Both the position numbers and the translations under genes were made by a program. Under the pieces are notes generated by a model that had not been told where the DNA came from, did not search any database, and worked only from the letters and a program-made list of their open reading frames with translations. A stretch of DNA of 64,000 bases from Streptomyces sp. NRRL F-5135 (lineage in GTDB: Bacteria; Actinomycetota; Actinomycetes; Streptomycetales; Streptomycetaceae): contig NZ_JOHR01000028.1 of NCBI RefSeq assembly GCF_000719775.1, positions 19,135-83,134 of the forward strand, in the 5' to 3' direction. Below are positions 7,695 through 15,617 of this stretch, in pieces (position 1 is the stretch's first letter; every line of letters begins with the position of its first letter).

Positions 7695-8005
7695 CCCTTT
7701 CCTCCTGCCAGGAAGAACACGATGGGGATGATCAGCCCCAGTACCGGGATGACCACTGAGGCGAACAGCCACCGGCGGGTCTGGGTGACCCGGTCGGCGT
7801 CCGCGGTTCGCAGCGCCTGCACACCCTCCACGTCCTTCTTCAAATCGGCGAGTTGCCGCTCGAGCGCCGCCTTCTCCACCCCGTACACGTCGGTGGAGAC
7901 CATGCGGTCCAAGCGGGAGTTGATCTGGGCCATGTCGTCGCGGATGTCGCCACGCATGAGCTGGATGAGCCGCCCCAGCTCTCCCAGAGACGGCTCATCA
8001 GCCAT
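7691..8005 (-). CDS. Coiled-coil protein with C-terminal membrane segment, holin-like
   Basis: Residues 10-75 predict a coiled coil (MRGDIRDDMAQINSRLDRM, then AALERQLADLKKDVEGV). A single hydrophobic segment (about 81-99, FASVVIPVLGLIIPIVFFL) and a short basic tail end the 104-residue protein. This architecture is that of XhlA-type phage lysis proteins. Together with the neighbouring multi-span protein and the endolysin it forms the lysis cassette. A holin or holin-partner role is inferred from architecture and position. Confidence 0.7.
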   Translation of the reverse strand: MADEPSLGELGRLIQLMRGDIRDDMAQINSRLDRMVSTDVYGVEKAALERQLADLKKDVEGVQALRTADADRVTQTRRWLFASVVIPVLGLIIPIVFFLAGGKG

Positions 8006-8029
8006 GTTGTGCTCCGGATACAGGGAAGG

Positions 8030-8401
8030 TCAGGACACCGCAGTCGGCCGAGGCCGTCCTCCCGCCGGGACGGGTGCGGTCACCTGCGAGCGGACCAGCC
8101 AGAACTGTGCGACGACCGTCACGAACGCCATCGCGGCGGCCTGCTTCTCCGCCGTCCAGTCCAGGCCGAGGTTCATGCCGAGCGCGAGCGCGGCCTGAGC
8201 GAACCCGGTAAGCGCGGCCAGCAGTCCGTCGCCGACCATGTACGCCACGATCAGGCCGACCGCCGCAGCGGCGGCCACGTTGATGGCGGTCTGCGTGTCC
8301 TGGCTGACCTCGACGACGAATGCCGAGACGAACTGGACGACGACCGCGACGAGACCGAGGATCGCCGACGGTTCACGCCCGAACAGGGTGGGTGTCTTCA
8401 C
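8030..8401 (-). CDS. Holin-like membrane protein
   Basis: The 123-residue protein has two to three membrane segments (ILGLVAVVVQFVSAFVV; AINVAAAAAVGLIVAYMVG; a weaker third near 90-105) and a soluble Pro-rich tail. It sits directly downstream of the endolysin in the transcription direction. In actinophages this position is normally occupied by the holin, which forms membrane lesions that release the endolysin. The identification rests on topology and context. Confidence 0.75.
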   Translation of the reverse strand: MKTPTLFGREPSAILGLVAVVVQFVSAFVVEVSQDTQTAINVAAAAAVGLIVAYMVGDGLLAALTGFAQAALALGMNLGLDWTAEKQAAAMAFVTVVAQFWLVRSQVTAPVPAGGRPRPTAVS

Positions 8402-8425
8402 GTGATTCTCCAGATGAGAGACGGT

Positions 8426-9748
8426 TCAGAGGGACTTCGGGACGCGGAGCTTGTCCCATGAGGTCTTGCCGGGGATGCCGTCGGCGCCGGCACCGGAGTA
8501 GCCGAGCTTGCGCTGCCACGCGGCGTAGCTGGCCTTGTCGGCGAGCGTCCAGTTCGGTCCGGGGCCGGACTTGTACTTGCCGCATCCCTCGGCGACCAGG
8601 CGGCGGCCCATCGCGGTGACGATCGCCGAGCTGCGGCCGGTGTGGAAGAAGGCCGCACCCGGGAACGGTTCGAACTGCGCGCTCGGCGTGCCGGGTGCGG
8701 CGGGAACCTTCAGTTTCTGCCCGACCGCGAGCTTGTTCGGGTCCTTGAGGCCGTTGAGGGCCACGAGCTTCGCCACAGTGGTCTTGTAGCGGGAGGCGAT
8801 CGTCGACAGGGTGTCGCCCTTCTTCACCGTGTACGTGCCGCTCGAGCTGGCCCCGCCTTCGGTCCCTGTGCTGCCGGTGGGCTTGCCGGGCACGATGCCC
8901 GTGTCGATCGCGCCCGGGTCCCAGTGGTCGTTGCCGGGTACCTGGGCGTGCGCGTAGTGGCCGCCCTTCGACTGCCACGTCGTTCGGGACCGGGACCCGG
9001 ATGCGGCCAGCGCAGCGGTCGCCGGGGGCTTCCCGGCCGGCCACACGTCGGGGATACCGTGCGCGCGCATCGCCGCCAGCAGGGCCCGGAAGTTCGGCTT
9101 GGCCGACGGGTCGAACCCCTTGGTCCACGGGGAGGCGGCGCGGCCGAGGACTTCGACCTGGATGTTGACGCGGCCCTCGCGGTTCGTGCGGCGGGCACCG
9201 TCGTTCTTGAGCGCCCGGGCGGACTGGGTGAGCGGGCCGAACTGGCCGATCCGGTCCGTGACCGGGTCGTAGATGACCTGCGGCTCGGCACCGACCCGTA
9301 TCAGGTAGGCGGCGATGGAGGTGAAGTAGTTGCCGCCGGCCGGGGACTCGGTGGTGTGCCAGGTGGCGCGCGGCGGGTTGCCGGGGGTGTCCATGGCGCC
9401 GCCGATGGACTGCCCGCCGAAGCGGGTGGCGCCGGAGATGTAGGCGGGCCCGGCCGTACCGCGCGGCAGGTCCTCGGGCCCGGGTTCCGCTGTTGCCAGG
9501 CCTGGCTTGTGGATCTGGTCGTCGGGTGCGTCGACCGGCACGTACACGTCCAGGTCGCCGTCGTCGCGGAGCACCATGAAGGCACCGGCCTGGCGGGGAT
9601 GCTCCTTGACGTGCCGGGGCGTCGCCTCAAGAGCGGCAATAGCGCGGACCTCGTCGGTGTGGGCCTGGTTGACGGTGCCGTAGTAGGTGCTGGTGGTCTT
9701 GAGGGTGTCGGGGTCTATGTGGTCGACGGCGACGTGGTAGCTGGTCAC
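8426..9748 (-). CDS. Endolysin: amidase + LysM + C-terminal binding domain
   Basis: The GTG at 9748 overlaps the upstream stop by four bases. In the 440-residue product, about 115-275 match an N-acetylmuramoyl-L-alanine amidase of type 2, with WHTTES carrying the first zinc-ligand-type His and [10 protein letters not shown]...DHWDPG the later His and Asp. A LysM repeat follows ([18 protein letters not shown] at about 297-340), then a C-terminal domain ([20 protein letters not shown]) resembling peptidoglycan-binding modules of Streptomyces phages. The N-terminal 100 residues are not assigned. It should cleave the peptide-glycan bond of peptidoglycan at lysis. Confidence 0.87.
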   Translation of the reverse strand: MTSYHVAVDHIDPDTLKTTSTYYGTVNQAHTDEVRAIAALEATPRHVKEHPRQAGAFMVLRDDGDLDVYVPVDAPDDQIHKPGLATAEPGPEDLPRGTAGPAYISGATRFGGQSIGGAMDTPGNPPRATWHTTESPAGGNYFTSIAAYLIRVGAEPQVIYDPVTDRIGQFGPLTQSARALKNDGARRTNREGRVNIQVEVLGRAASPWTKGFDPSAKPNFRALLAAMRAHGIPDVWPAGKPPATAALAASGSRSRTTWQSKGGHYAHAQVPGNDHWDPGAIDTGIVPGKPTGSTGTEGGASSSGTYTVKKGDTLSTIASRYKTTVAKLVALNGLKDPNKLAVGQKLKVPAAPGTPSAQFEPFPGAAFFHTGRSSAIVTAMGRRLVAEGCGKYKSGPGPNWTLADKASYAAWQRKLGYSGAGADGIPGKTSWDKLRVPKSL

Positions 9749-10569
9749 AGGGTCACTCCGTCTCGGCGGGGCTGGATAAGGTCGATCTGTGTACGGATGG
9801 CTTGGTAGGTGGCCAGGCGCATGCGACCGTCGCCGTGGTCGCCCCAGCTGGTGCCCCACGAGTTCCTGAACCGGATGACGGTGTAGTCGGGGAGCAGCGT
9901 GCCGTCGTCCATGGCGACCGTTTCGAGGGCGGTGACGCACACCTCGTGGCCGCCCTCGAGTGGGGACGACGTCCAGTTCGGATCGTCGTCGAGGAAGCCG
10001 TCCGGGCCGGTCTGGGTGAAGGCTGAATGCCAGGGCATGCCCATGAGGACGGGGCCGGTCTGGAGGAGCATGCAGAGTTCCTGCGCTGTGGTGGCGTGCC
10101 CGTACTGGTCGATGAGGCCGCGGTCGCGTAGGGCTTTGGCGACACCGAGCCCGGAGGAACCGGTGTCCTGGGTAGGCCAGACGGCGTCCGTCCACTGATC
10201 GTGGGCGGTTGCGTCGGCGTAGAGGCCGATCGCGAAGTGCTCGGCGGCCGCGGTGTCGTCGGTGTCCAGTCCGACCGCGCGCGCCTGGGCCTTGGGCAGC
10301 AGGATCGACAGGAGTGTGGTGGCGGCGTTGCCGGTGCACGAGGAGAGGGCGTCCAGGTCGTCGTCCAGTCCGTACTGCACGGATGTACGGATGCCCTGCG
10401 TGACGAGGTTGCGCTGGTCAAGGACGGGGAGGCGGGGTTCCCACTCGGTGGCGCGCAGCGGCTGCCCATCGTAGGGGCGGCGGTAGGCGAGACTGCGCGG
10501 GTCCAGCACCTGATGACGCCCGAGGTGGTCGGGCGTGTTGTAGGTGCGCACTGTGAGGTTGGTGGGCAT
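9745..10569 (-). CDS. Papain-like (C1 family) cysteine peptidase
   Basis: The 274-residue protein contains the three parts of a C1 active site in order: LSSCTGNAA (nucleophile Cys), [11 protein letters not shown] (His) and [17 protein letters not shown] (Asn, with the family's NSWG motif). There is no signal peptide or pro-region, unlike secreted papains. The ATG at 10569 follows AGGAG. It is translationally coupled to the endolysin, so a role in lysis, peptidoglycan-peptide cleavage or virion maturation is plausible. Substrate is unknown. Confidence 0.82.
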   Translation of the reverse strand: MPTNLTVRTYNTPDHLGRHQVLDPRSLAYRRPYDGQPLRATEWEPRLPVLDQRNLVTQGIRTSVQYGLDDDLDALSSCTGNAATTLLSILLPKAQARAVGLDTDDTAAAEHFAIGLYADATAHDQWTDAVWPTQDTGSSGLGVAKALRDRGLIDQYGHATTAQELCMLLQTGPVLMGMPWHSAFTQTGPDGFLDDDPNWTSSPLEGGHEVCVTALETVAMDDGTLLPDYTVIRFRNSWGTSWGDHGDGRMRLATYQAIRTQIDLIQPRRDGVTL

Positions 10570-10700
10570 TCGCCCGTGCTCCTGCACTCCCCGCGCAGAG
10601 CTGGTGACGGTTCGTCTGCTCCGGCCTAGCCGGCGGCAGTCCCTCGGGGGTGGTGCGGGGCGGAGGGTCGCCCTCGTGGTTCAGCGTACGGGCGTGCAGG

Positions 10701-10717
10701 CCAGAGGTTGCCTCTGG
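10701..10717. terminator. Short hairpin between tail and lysis genes
   Basis: CCAGAGG and CCTCTGG flank three bases directly after the stop of the gene at 10718. With 7-bp arms it may be a weak terminator or an RNA-processing element between the tail-fibre and lysis genes. Confidence 0.4.
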
Positions 10718-11074
10718 TCAGCTCATCTCCGGCTGAGGGTCGAGGAGGACCGCAGACAGGATGGTGGTGTCCCTTCCGCATGCTGCGTCGAATACGCGCA
10801 CGATGCCGGCGTTGGAGTACACCAGGCCGATTTCGCCGACGATGTTCAGGTTGGGGCAGCCGGCGGTGCGGCATGTCCAGGTGACGGAGTACCACTTGGC
10901 GGGCTGGAACACGATGGGGTTGTCCGGCAGGTCGGGTGCTTCGGGTGGCGGGGTGGGCTCAGGCTCGGGTTCCGGTGTCGGCTCGGGGTCTGGAATCGGG
11001 TCCGGCTCGACTGGATCGTCCCCCTCCGGCTGGGGCGCGTCTGAGATGTTCTCCTCAACGGGTTCGGTGCTCAT
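10718..11074 (-). CDS. Pro/Glu-rich tail-associated protein
   Basis: The 118-residue protein starts with an ATG overlapping the previous stop (ATGA). Residues about 15-52 are a low-complexity Pro/Glu/Asp linker (EPTPEPEPEPTPPPEAP). The C-terminal half is compact, with CRTAGC and a third Cys in AACGRD that could form disulfides. Its place after the tail-fibre gene suggests a small virion or fibre-associated protein. The family is not recognised. Confidence 0.6.
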   Translation of the reverse strand: MSTEPVEENISDAPQPEGDDPVEPDPIPDPEPTPEPEPEPTPPPEAPDLPDNPIVFQPAKWYSVTWTCRTAGCPNLNIVGEIGLVYSNAGIVRVFDAACGRDTTILSAVLLDPQPEMS

Positions 11075-12660
11075 GCGGACATCACGATCCAATCGATTCC
11101 GGTTGCGACGATGTTGGTGCGGGTGAGCCAGAGGGTCATGCTGGTGGCAGTCACGTTGGTGCATCCGACGCCGGTCACGTTGGTTCCAGGGGCGGACGTG
11201 TTCGCCGTGGCGACGGCCCTGAACGTGCTGCCGGCCAGGCTGAATCCGGTGACGGTGATCGACGTGGGGGTGTTGACGGCGGACGGGGTGATTGTGCTGT
11301 GGCCGGAGGCGATGTTTCCGGCGGTGAGCATGCCGTTCACATCGACGTTGCCGGCCTTGTCCATGGTGAATCGGTAGCGTCCCGCGTCGGGGTCCCAGTA
11401 GCGCATCACGTAGCCGGTGTGGCTGGGGCCAGGCTGAATAAACAGGACGGTGTTGGCGTCGCCGACGTTGGGCTGGATGGTGACCTTCGCGCGAGTCTTC
11501 GCGAGACCTGGCGTCATGACGACGTCAGCGGGCTGCGTCGTTCCTGTGGCGTCGGCGTATCCGAAGGAGGCGGTGGTGTCGTTCAGGTAGATGCGTCCTC
11601 CGACGTAGGTGGACGAGCTGGAGTTCCGGAGCCGTTCGGCGGCCCAGAAGTCCTCGCCGAAAAACGTCCGCCAGCGCATGTCTGTGAAGCCGCTGCCGGT
11701 GAAGGTGCCGCTGAACAGTCCCAGGTTCGCGGACCCGGGGGTGTTGGCGACGACGTTGACGAGGGCGCTGTTCGTACCATCCGTGCTGGACAAGCGCAAG
11801 TTCGGGTAGGCGCTGTTCGGGTCGAGGGTGAGGGTGCCGCCTCCGGTGCCGGTGAGTTTCAGGCCGGCTGCGTCCATGGATGCGATCTCGCGTGTCGCGT
11901 CGTACACCTTGACGGAGTTGGAGCCGGACTCGTTGATGGCGACGCGCTGCCCGGACGCGGCGGTGCGCATCACGGATCCGGTGATGGTGCCGCCCGTGAT
12001 GGTTTTGCCGGTGATGGCGTCTGCTTTCAGGGCGGTCGCATCCACGCTTCCTGCGGCGAGCAGCGCTGTGGTGATCGCGTTCGCGTACACCTTGGGGGTG
12101 GTGATGGCGCCGTCCGCGATGAGGGTTTCGGTGATCTCGCCGATGCCGATGTCGCCCGCGACCGGGCGCGGCGCGTACGGTCCCGCCGCGGTGGTGGGGG
12201 CGGATGCGGTGCCGGAGGTGTTGCGGGCGAGGAGTCGTACGTACAGGGGGCCGGTGGCCGGGATGTAGATGATGCCGCCCTGCGGGGTTTCGATCGTCGC
12301 CTGGAGGGTTTCCGGGCTCGGCGTGAAGTCGGCGGCCGGGTCGGTGTGGACTTCGACCCGGGCCCAGTCCAGGGGGATGACCGCGCCGTCGGCGAAGGTG
12401 CCGTCCCAGGCGGCGGCGATCCCTCCGAGGGCCGGGCCGGCCGTGGGCGTGGCGGGGACCGGGGGCGGGGCGCCGTTGACGATGTTCACTGCGGTGGTGC
12501 CGTCGCCCTGCTGCCCGACGATGGCCCGCAGACCGCCGGTGCCGTCGCGGACTTCGATCGCAGCGTCTTCGATGCTCGCGCCGTGCGCGAGCCGTTGCCC
12601 CTTCTTGATCTGCGCGACTTCCCGGCGCAGACGGGCGACTTCTTCAGCGAGTGAGGGCAT
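11071..12660 (-). CDS. Tail fibre / minor tail protein
   Basis: The 529-residue protein begins with a coiled coil (EEVARLRREVAQIKKG), followed by a linker, a repetitive beta region (GEITETLIADGAITTPKVYANAI...ITGKTITGGTITG) typical of phage tail-spike and fibre shafts, and a C-terminal beta-rich head. The IADGAITTPK-like repeats are a hallmark of siphovirus fibre proteins that hold receptor-binding domains. It is coupled to the neighbouring minor tail gene by a one-base overlap. The receptor is unknown. Confidence 0.8.
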   Translation of the reverse strand: MPSLAEEVARLRREVAQIKKGQRLAHGASIEDAAIEVRDGTGGLRAIVGQQGDGTTAVNIVNGAPPPVPATPTAGPALGGIAAAWDGTFADGAVIPLDWARVEVHTDPAADFTPSPETLQATIETPQGGIIYIPATGPLYVRLLARNTSGTASAPTTAAGPYAPRPVAGDIGIGEITETLIADGAITTPKVYANAITTALLAAGSVDATALKADAITGKTITGGTITGSVMRTAASGQRVAINESGSNSVKVYDATREIASMDAAGLKLTGTGGGTLTLDPNSAYPNLRLSSTDGTNSALVNVVANTPGSANLGLFSGTFTGSGFTDMRWRTFFGEDFWAAERLRNSSSSTYVGGRIYLNDTTASFGYADATGTTQPADVVMTPGLAKTRAKVTIQPNVGDANTVLFIQPGPSHTGYVMRYWDPDAGRYRFTMDKAGNVDVNGMLTAGNIASGHSTITPSAVNTPTSITVTGFSLAGSTFRAVATANTSAPGTNVTGVGCTNVTATSMTLWLTRTNIVATGIDWIVMSA

Positions 12661-13760
12661 CAGAGGTTCTCCGGGGGGCCGTAGTGGAAGGAGTCGGCGC
12701 GGGCGAGGGTCAAGGTGGCCTGGTCGTCGGCGTCTCCGGGCTTGTACGAGTCGGCGGTGATGCGGGCCCAGCCCGACCAGGAGATCCAGTCGTTGTGGAC
12801 GGCCACCTGCACGTCGTCGCCGATCTGCCACGAGCCGAGGGGCGCGTTGGGGTGGTCTCGTACGGTGATCTGCTGGACGTCGCCCATGATCTGGCGGCGT
12901 TTGCGTTCGGCGGCGGCGCGGCGGCCGAGGGTGTCGTTGCCGTTGACGGTGGGCAGGGCGAGGACGCTCTCGAGGCGGAGGCGGCCGTCTCGGACGGGGT
13001 CGACGGCGAAGCGGGTTGCGGTGCCTTCGCCGGAGCCGGTGGCGATGACGACGTTGGCGTAGTCGTCTGCCGAGTAGGTGACGGGCGGCGCTTGGACGAT
13101 GTTGACGCCGCTGCGGAAGGTGATGTCGGTGCGGCGGGCCCCGAGCCGCGGGTAGCCGAGGACGATACGGCGCCGGACGGTGCCGTTCGACTGGTAGGTG
13201 CAGCTGTTCGTGTACTGGGGGGCGCCGTCCTCGGACACGATGTCGTCGACCATCTCGCCGAGGACGGGGGTCTCGTACCAGTAGGAGCGCCACGGTTCTT
13301 CCGGGGTGCCAGCTTTCGCGCTGGAGGTAGTCGTGTCGACGGTGACGCCGAGGGTTCCGTCGGGCTGTTCCTGGGCGTAGGCCCAGATGTCGCGGATGAT
13401 CTGGCAGGGGTCGCCGTAGGTGTAGGGGCCGCGGCCGTTGAGGTTGCCGTGGATGTCGTGCCGTTTGGTCAGGTAGGACGACCAGCCGGCGGCCTCGATC
13501 CGATACCGGGTGTCCTCGGGGGAGGTGACCCAGATCAGGCCGCCCCAGCGGAGGTAGCCGTCTGCTTCGACGTAGATGAGGGTGCGGCCGGGGTCGAGGA
13601 CGTTGATGTTCGCGGTGGCCCAGCGGGGGGCGAGCGTGCCGGTCATACTGCCGGGGCCGTTCAACTCGCGGCCGAACTCAACGTCGGAAAGGGGCAGCGC
13701 CGGGTGAAGGAGTTCGCCGGTGAGGGCGTGCTGCGTCCAGTACCGCCAGCGCGCGGCCAT
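12660..13760 (-). CDS. Minor tail protein (Gp37-like)
   Basis: This 366-residue protein resembles the actinophage ReqiPepy6 Gp37-like minor tail proteins: it has an N-terminal beta region (WRYWTQHALTGELLHPALPLSDVEFGRELNGPGS), a middle region and a C-terminal domain with VHNDWISWSGWARI and LTLARADSF. Such proteins sit at the tail tip and correspond to tail-associated baseplate components. It follows the distal tail and 316-residue protein genes and overlaps both neighbours by one base. Confidence 0.8.
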   Translation of the reverse strand: MAARWRYWTQHALTGELLHPALPLSDVEFGRELNGPGSMTGTLAPRWATANINVLDPGRTLIYVEADGYLRWGGLIWVTSPEDTRYRIEAAGWSSYLTKRHDIHGNLNGRGPYTYGDPCQIIRDIWAYAQEQPDGTLGVTVDTTTSSAKAGTPEEPWRSYWYETPVLGEMVDDIVSEDGAPQYTNSCTYQSNGTVRRRIVLGYPRLGARRTDITFRSGVNIVQAPPVTYSADDYANVVIATGSGEGTATRFAVDPVRDGRLRLESVLALPTVNGNDTLGRRAAAERKRRQIMGDVQQITVRDHPNAPLGSWQIGDDVQVAVHNDWISWSGWARITADSYKPGDADDQATLTLARADSFHYGPPENL

Positions 13761-14710
13761 CAGAGTCGGCCTTCGAGGAACTCGACGTCCACTTTGAATG
13801 TGGTGCTGCTGTCGACGCCGATCTTCCCGTTGTTCGAGGCCGCGGTCTTCATGCGGGCGACGATCGGCTGGTTCGTGCCGCGCATCACGGCTCCGGCGGT
13901 GGTGGTGAGGTCGATCGTTTCGACCATCTCGGTGTAGATGCGGCGCACGCCGGTGGACTGGTTGTCGTCGATGTTGACGCCCTGGGTGGCCTCGACGGTG
14001 CCGAGCATGAAGCGGAACCCGCCGAATACGTACCCGCCGTCGAGGCGGAGGTTCGTCACCCCGAACACGATCTTCGCTGTGGCGGCCCAGGACGGGATCG
14101 CGAGGGTCGCGAGGGTGGTGTTGGGGTGGGTGCGCCAGGTCTCGGAGGTGCCGCTGATCTCGACCAGGGACCCGGAGTAGTAGTAGGGGGTGAGGATGCG
14201 GTCCCGGCGGGGGTTCGCGATGGTCCGCAGGTCCTTGATGTACGCGTTGGTGATGGTGCCGGTGGAGGCGGGGATGTCGATCCGGCAGATGGGTACGGCC
14301 GAGTAGCCCGCCGGCACGGTCGTGGCCGTGGAGCTGACGTTCGGGATGACCTCCCAGAACACGATCGGGTCGACCGTCGGGTCGCGGTTGCCCTCGTAGG
14401 CGGGGTCTTCGACGCGGAGGACGACCATGTCGGAGCGGGCGGTCCCGCCGGTGGCGGCGATGTTCACCGTGTCGGAGCCGATGTTGTACGCCGCGTAGGT
14501 GCCCTGGAACGGGTTGACGCGGCCGGTGATGACGGCGGATCCGGCTGCGATCTGGATGCCGCCGCCAGGGGTCGGCAGGGCGGACGCTTTCAGGTCCGTG
14601 CCGGTGGTGACGCCCTGCTGGGCGCGCGCCAGGTCCTTGACGAGCATCCGGAACTGCTGCGCGGTGTGGGTGCCGCCGGTGGTGGCGATCGGGATCGGAT
14701 TCAGGGCCAC
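13760..14710 (-). CDS. Minor tail / tail-tip protein
   Basis: The 316-residue product is beta-rich with many Thr, Gly and Ala. A region near the N-terminus (MALNPIPIATTGGTHTAQQFRMLVKDLARAQQGV trimmed here to its character: a short beta motif then a helix) and a middle with MVVLRVEDPAYEGN are common in siphovirus proteins following the distal tail protein. It probably belongs to the tail tip or fibre base. Exact role is inferred from position. Confidence 0.7.
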   Translation of the reverse strand: MALNPIPIATTGGTHTAQQFRMLVKDLARAQQGVTTGTDLKASALPTPGGGIQIAAGSAVITGRVNPFQGTYAAYNIGSDTVNIAATGGTARSDMVVLRVEDPAYEGNRDPTVDPIVFWEVIPNVSSTATTVPAGYSAVPICRIDIPASTGTITNAYIKDLRTIANPRRDRILTPYYYSGSLVEISGTSETWRTHPNTTLATLAIPSWAATAKIVFGVTNLRLDGGYVFGGFRFMLGTVEATQGVNIDDNQSTGVRRIYTEMVETIDLTTTAGAVMRGTNQPIVARMKTAASNNGKIGVDSSTTFKVDVEFLEGRL

Positions 14711-14720
14711 GGCTGTCTCC

Positions 14721-15617
14721 TCAGAGGGCCTTGTAGGCCGGCCACCAGGTGACGGCCAGGGTGCTGGTCAGGGTGTTGTCCGTGGCCGTCCACTGGAGTT
14801 CGTTGAGTCCGGGCGCCAGTTGGAACAGGTCGATGCGGGAGGTTGCGGAGAGGGGGGCGCCGCCGCCGTTGTTGCGGAGGACGGTGCGCCAGCCCGGCCG
14901 GGTGTCGATCTCCACCCACTCCCCCGCGGTGAGCGTCGTCTGGACGGTCAGGGTGCGTCCGCTGGCCACGTGCGTGATCTTCGGGTTCGCGCACGGTCCC
15001 GCGATGCGGAGCACGGGCCAGGTGGGGGCCGTGCCCTCGACGTCGAGCCAGCCGGGCCGGCCGACCGACTCGGGGTTCCCGGCGATGACGAACGGGAACT
15101 GGAGCGGGAAGGTGATGCCGCCCTGGGTGACCGCGCCGAGCGGGATGCTCGTGGTGCCGGGGGTGTCGGCGTAGTACAGGTGGTCCTGGCCCTGGAACTC
15201 GATGTCCAGGGGGATCCAGCCGTGGATGGCCTTGGTGATGTCCGGCTCGAGCTTGCGGAGCCGTCCGCGTACCGTGCGGGCGGTGCGGCCGGGGTATTTC
15301 AGGCGCAGGTCCATGGTGGTGCCGCCCTGCCCTCGGACGGCCGGGGTGTCGGCCAGGTCCTGGAGCGCGGCCAGCACGTTCAGCGCGGTCGTGCGGTCGC
15401 CGGGGGTGCGGATCGCGGCGTCGATCCGGATGGTGCGTCCGCTGTAGCGGTCCGGGCCGAGCCACAGCCCGTCCTCCCCCGGCGGCTCCACGTCCGCGGT
15501 GCGCAGCGGCGGCTGGCCGAGCCCTTCGATCGCGGCGACGGTGACGGGGGTGCCGCGGCCGATGAGGATGTTGCCGAGCTGATGCTGGCCGTCCTCGAGC
15601 TGGATGGGTGTGGTCAT
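14721..15617 (-). CDS. Distal tail protein (Dit-like)
   Basis: The 298-residue protein lies directly downstream of the tape measure gene and overlaps it by four bases. It matches the siphovirus distal-tail family by its N-terminal beta domain with DRYSGRTIRIDAAIRTPGD, and by a C-terminal galectin-like beta domain with PVLRIAGPCANPKITH. Dit forms the hub linking the tail tube to the tail tip. Confidence 0.8.
   Translation of the reverse strand: MTTPIQLEDGQHQLGNILIGRGTPVTVAAIEGLGQPPLRTADVEPPGEDGLWLGPDRYSGRTIRIDAAIRTPGDRTTALNVLAALQDLADTPAVRGQGGTTMDLRLKYPGRTARTVRGRLRKLEPDITKAIHGWIPLDIEFQGQDHLYYADTPGTTSIPLGAVTQGGITFPLQFPFVIAGNPESVGRPGWLDVEGTAPTWPVLRIAGPCANPKITHVASGRTLTVQTTLTAGEWVEIDTRPGWRTVLRNNGGGAPLSATSRIDLFQLAPGLNELQWTATDNTLTSTLAVTWWPAYKAL

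Noticed and set aside
8426..10339. Long upstream extension of the endolysin frame
   Set aside because: The extension beyond 9748 overlaps the papain-like peptidase gene, is Arg/His/Pro-rich and ignores the GTG that overlaps the upstream stop.
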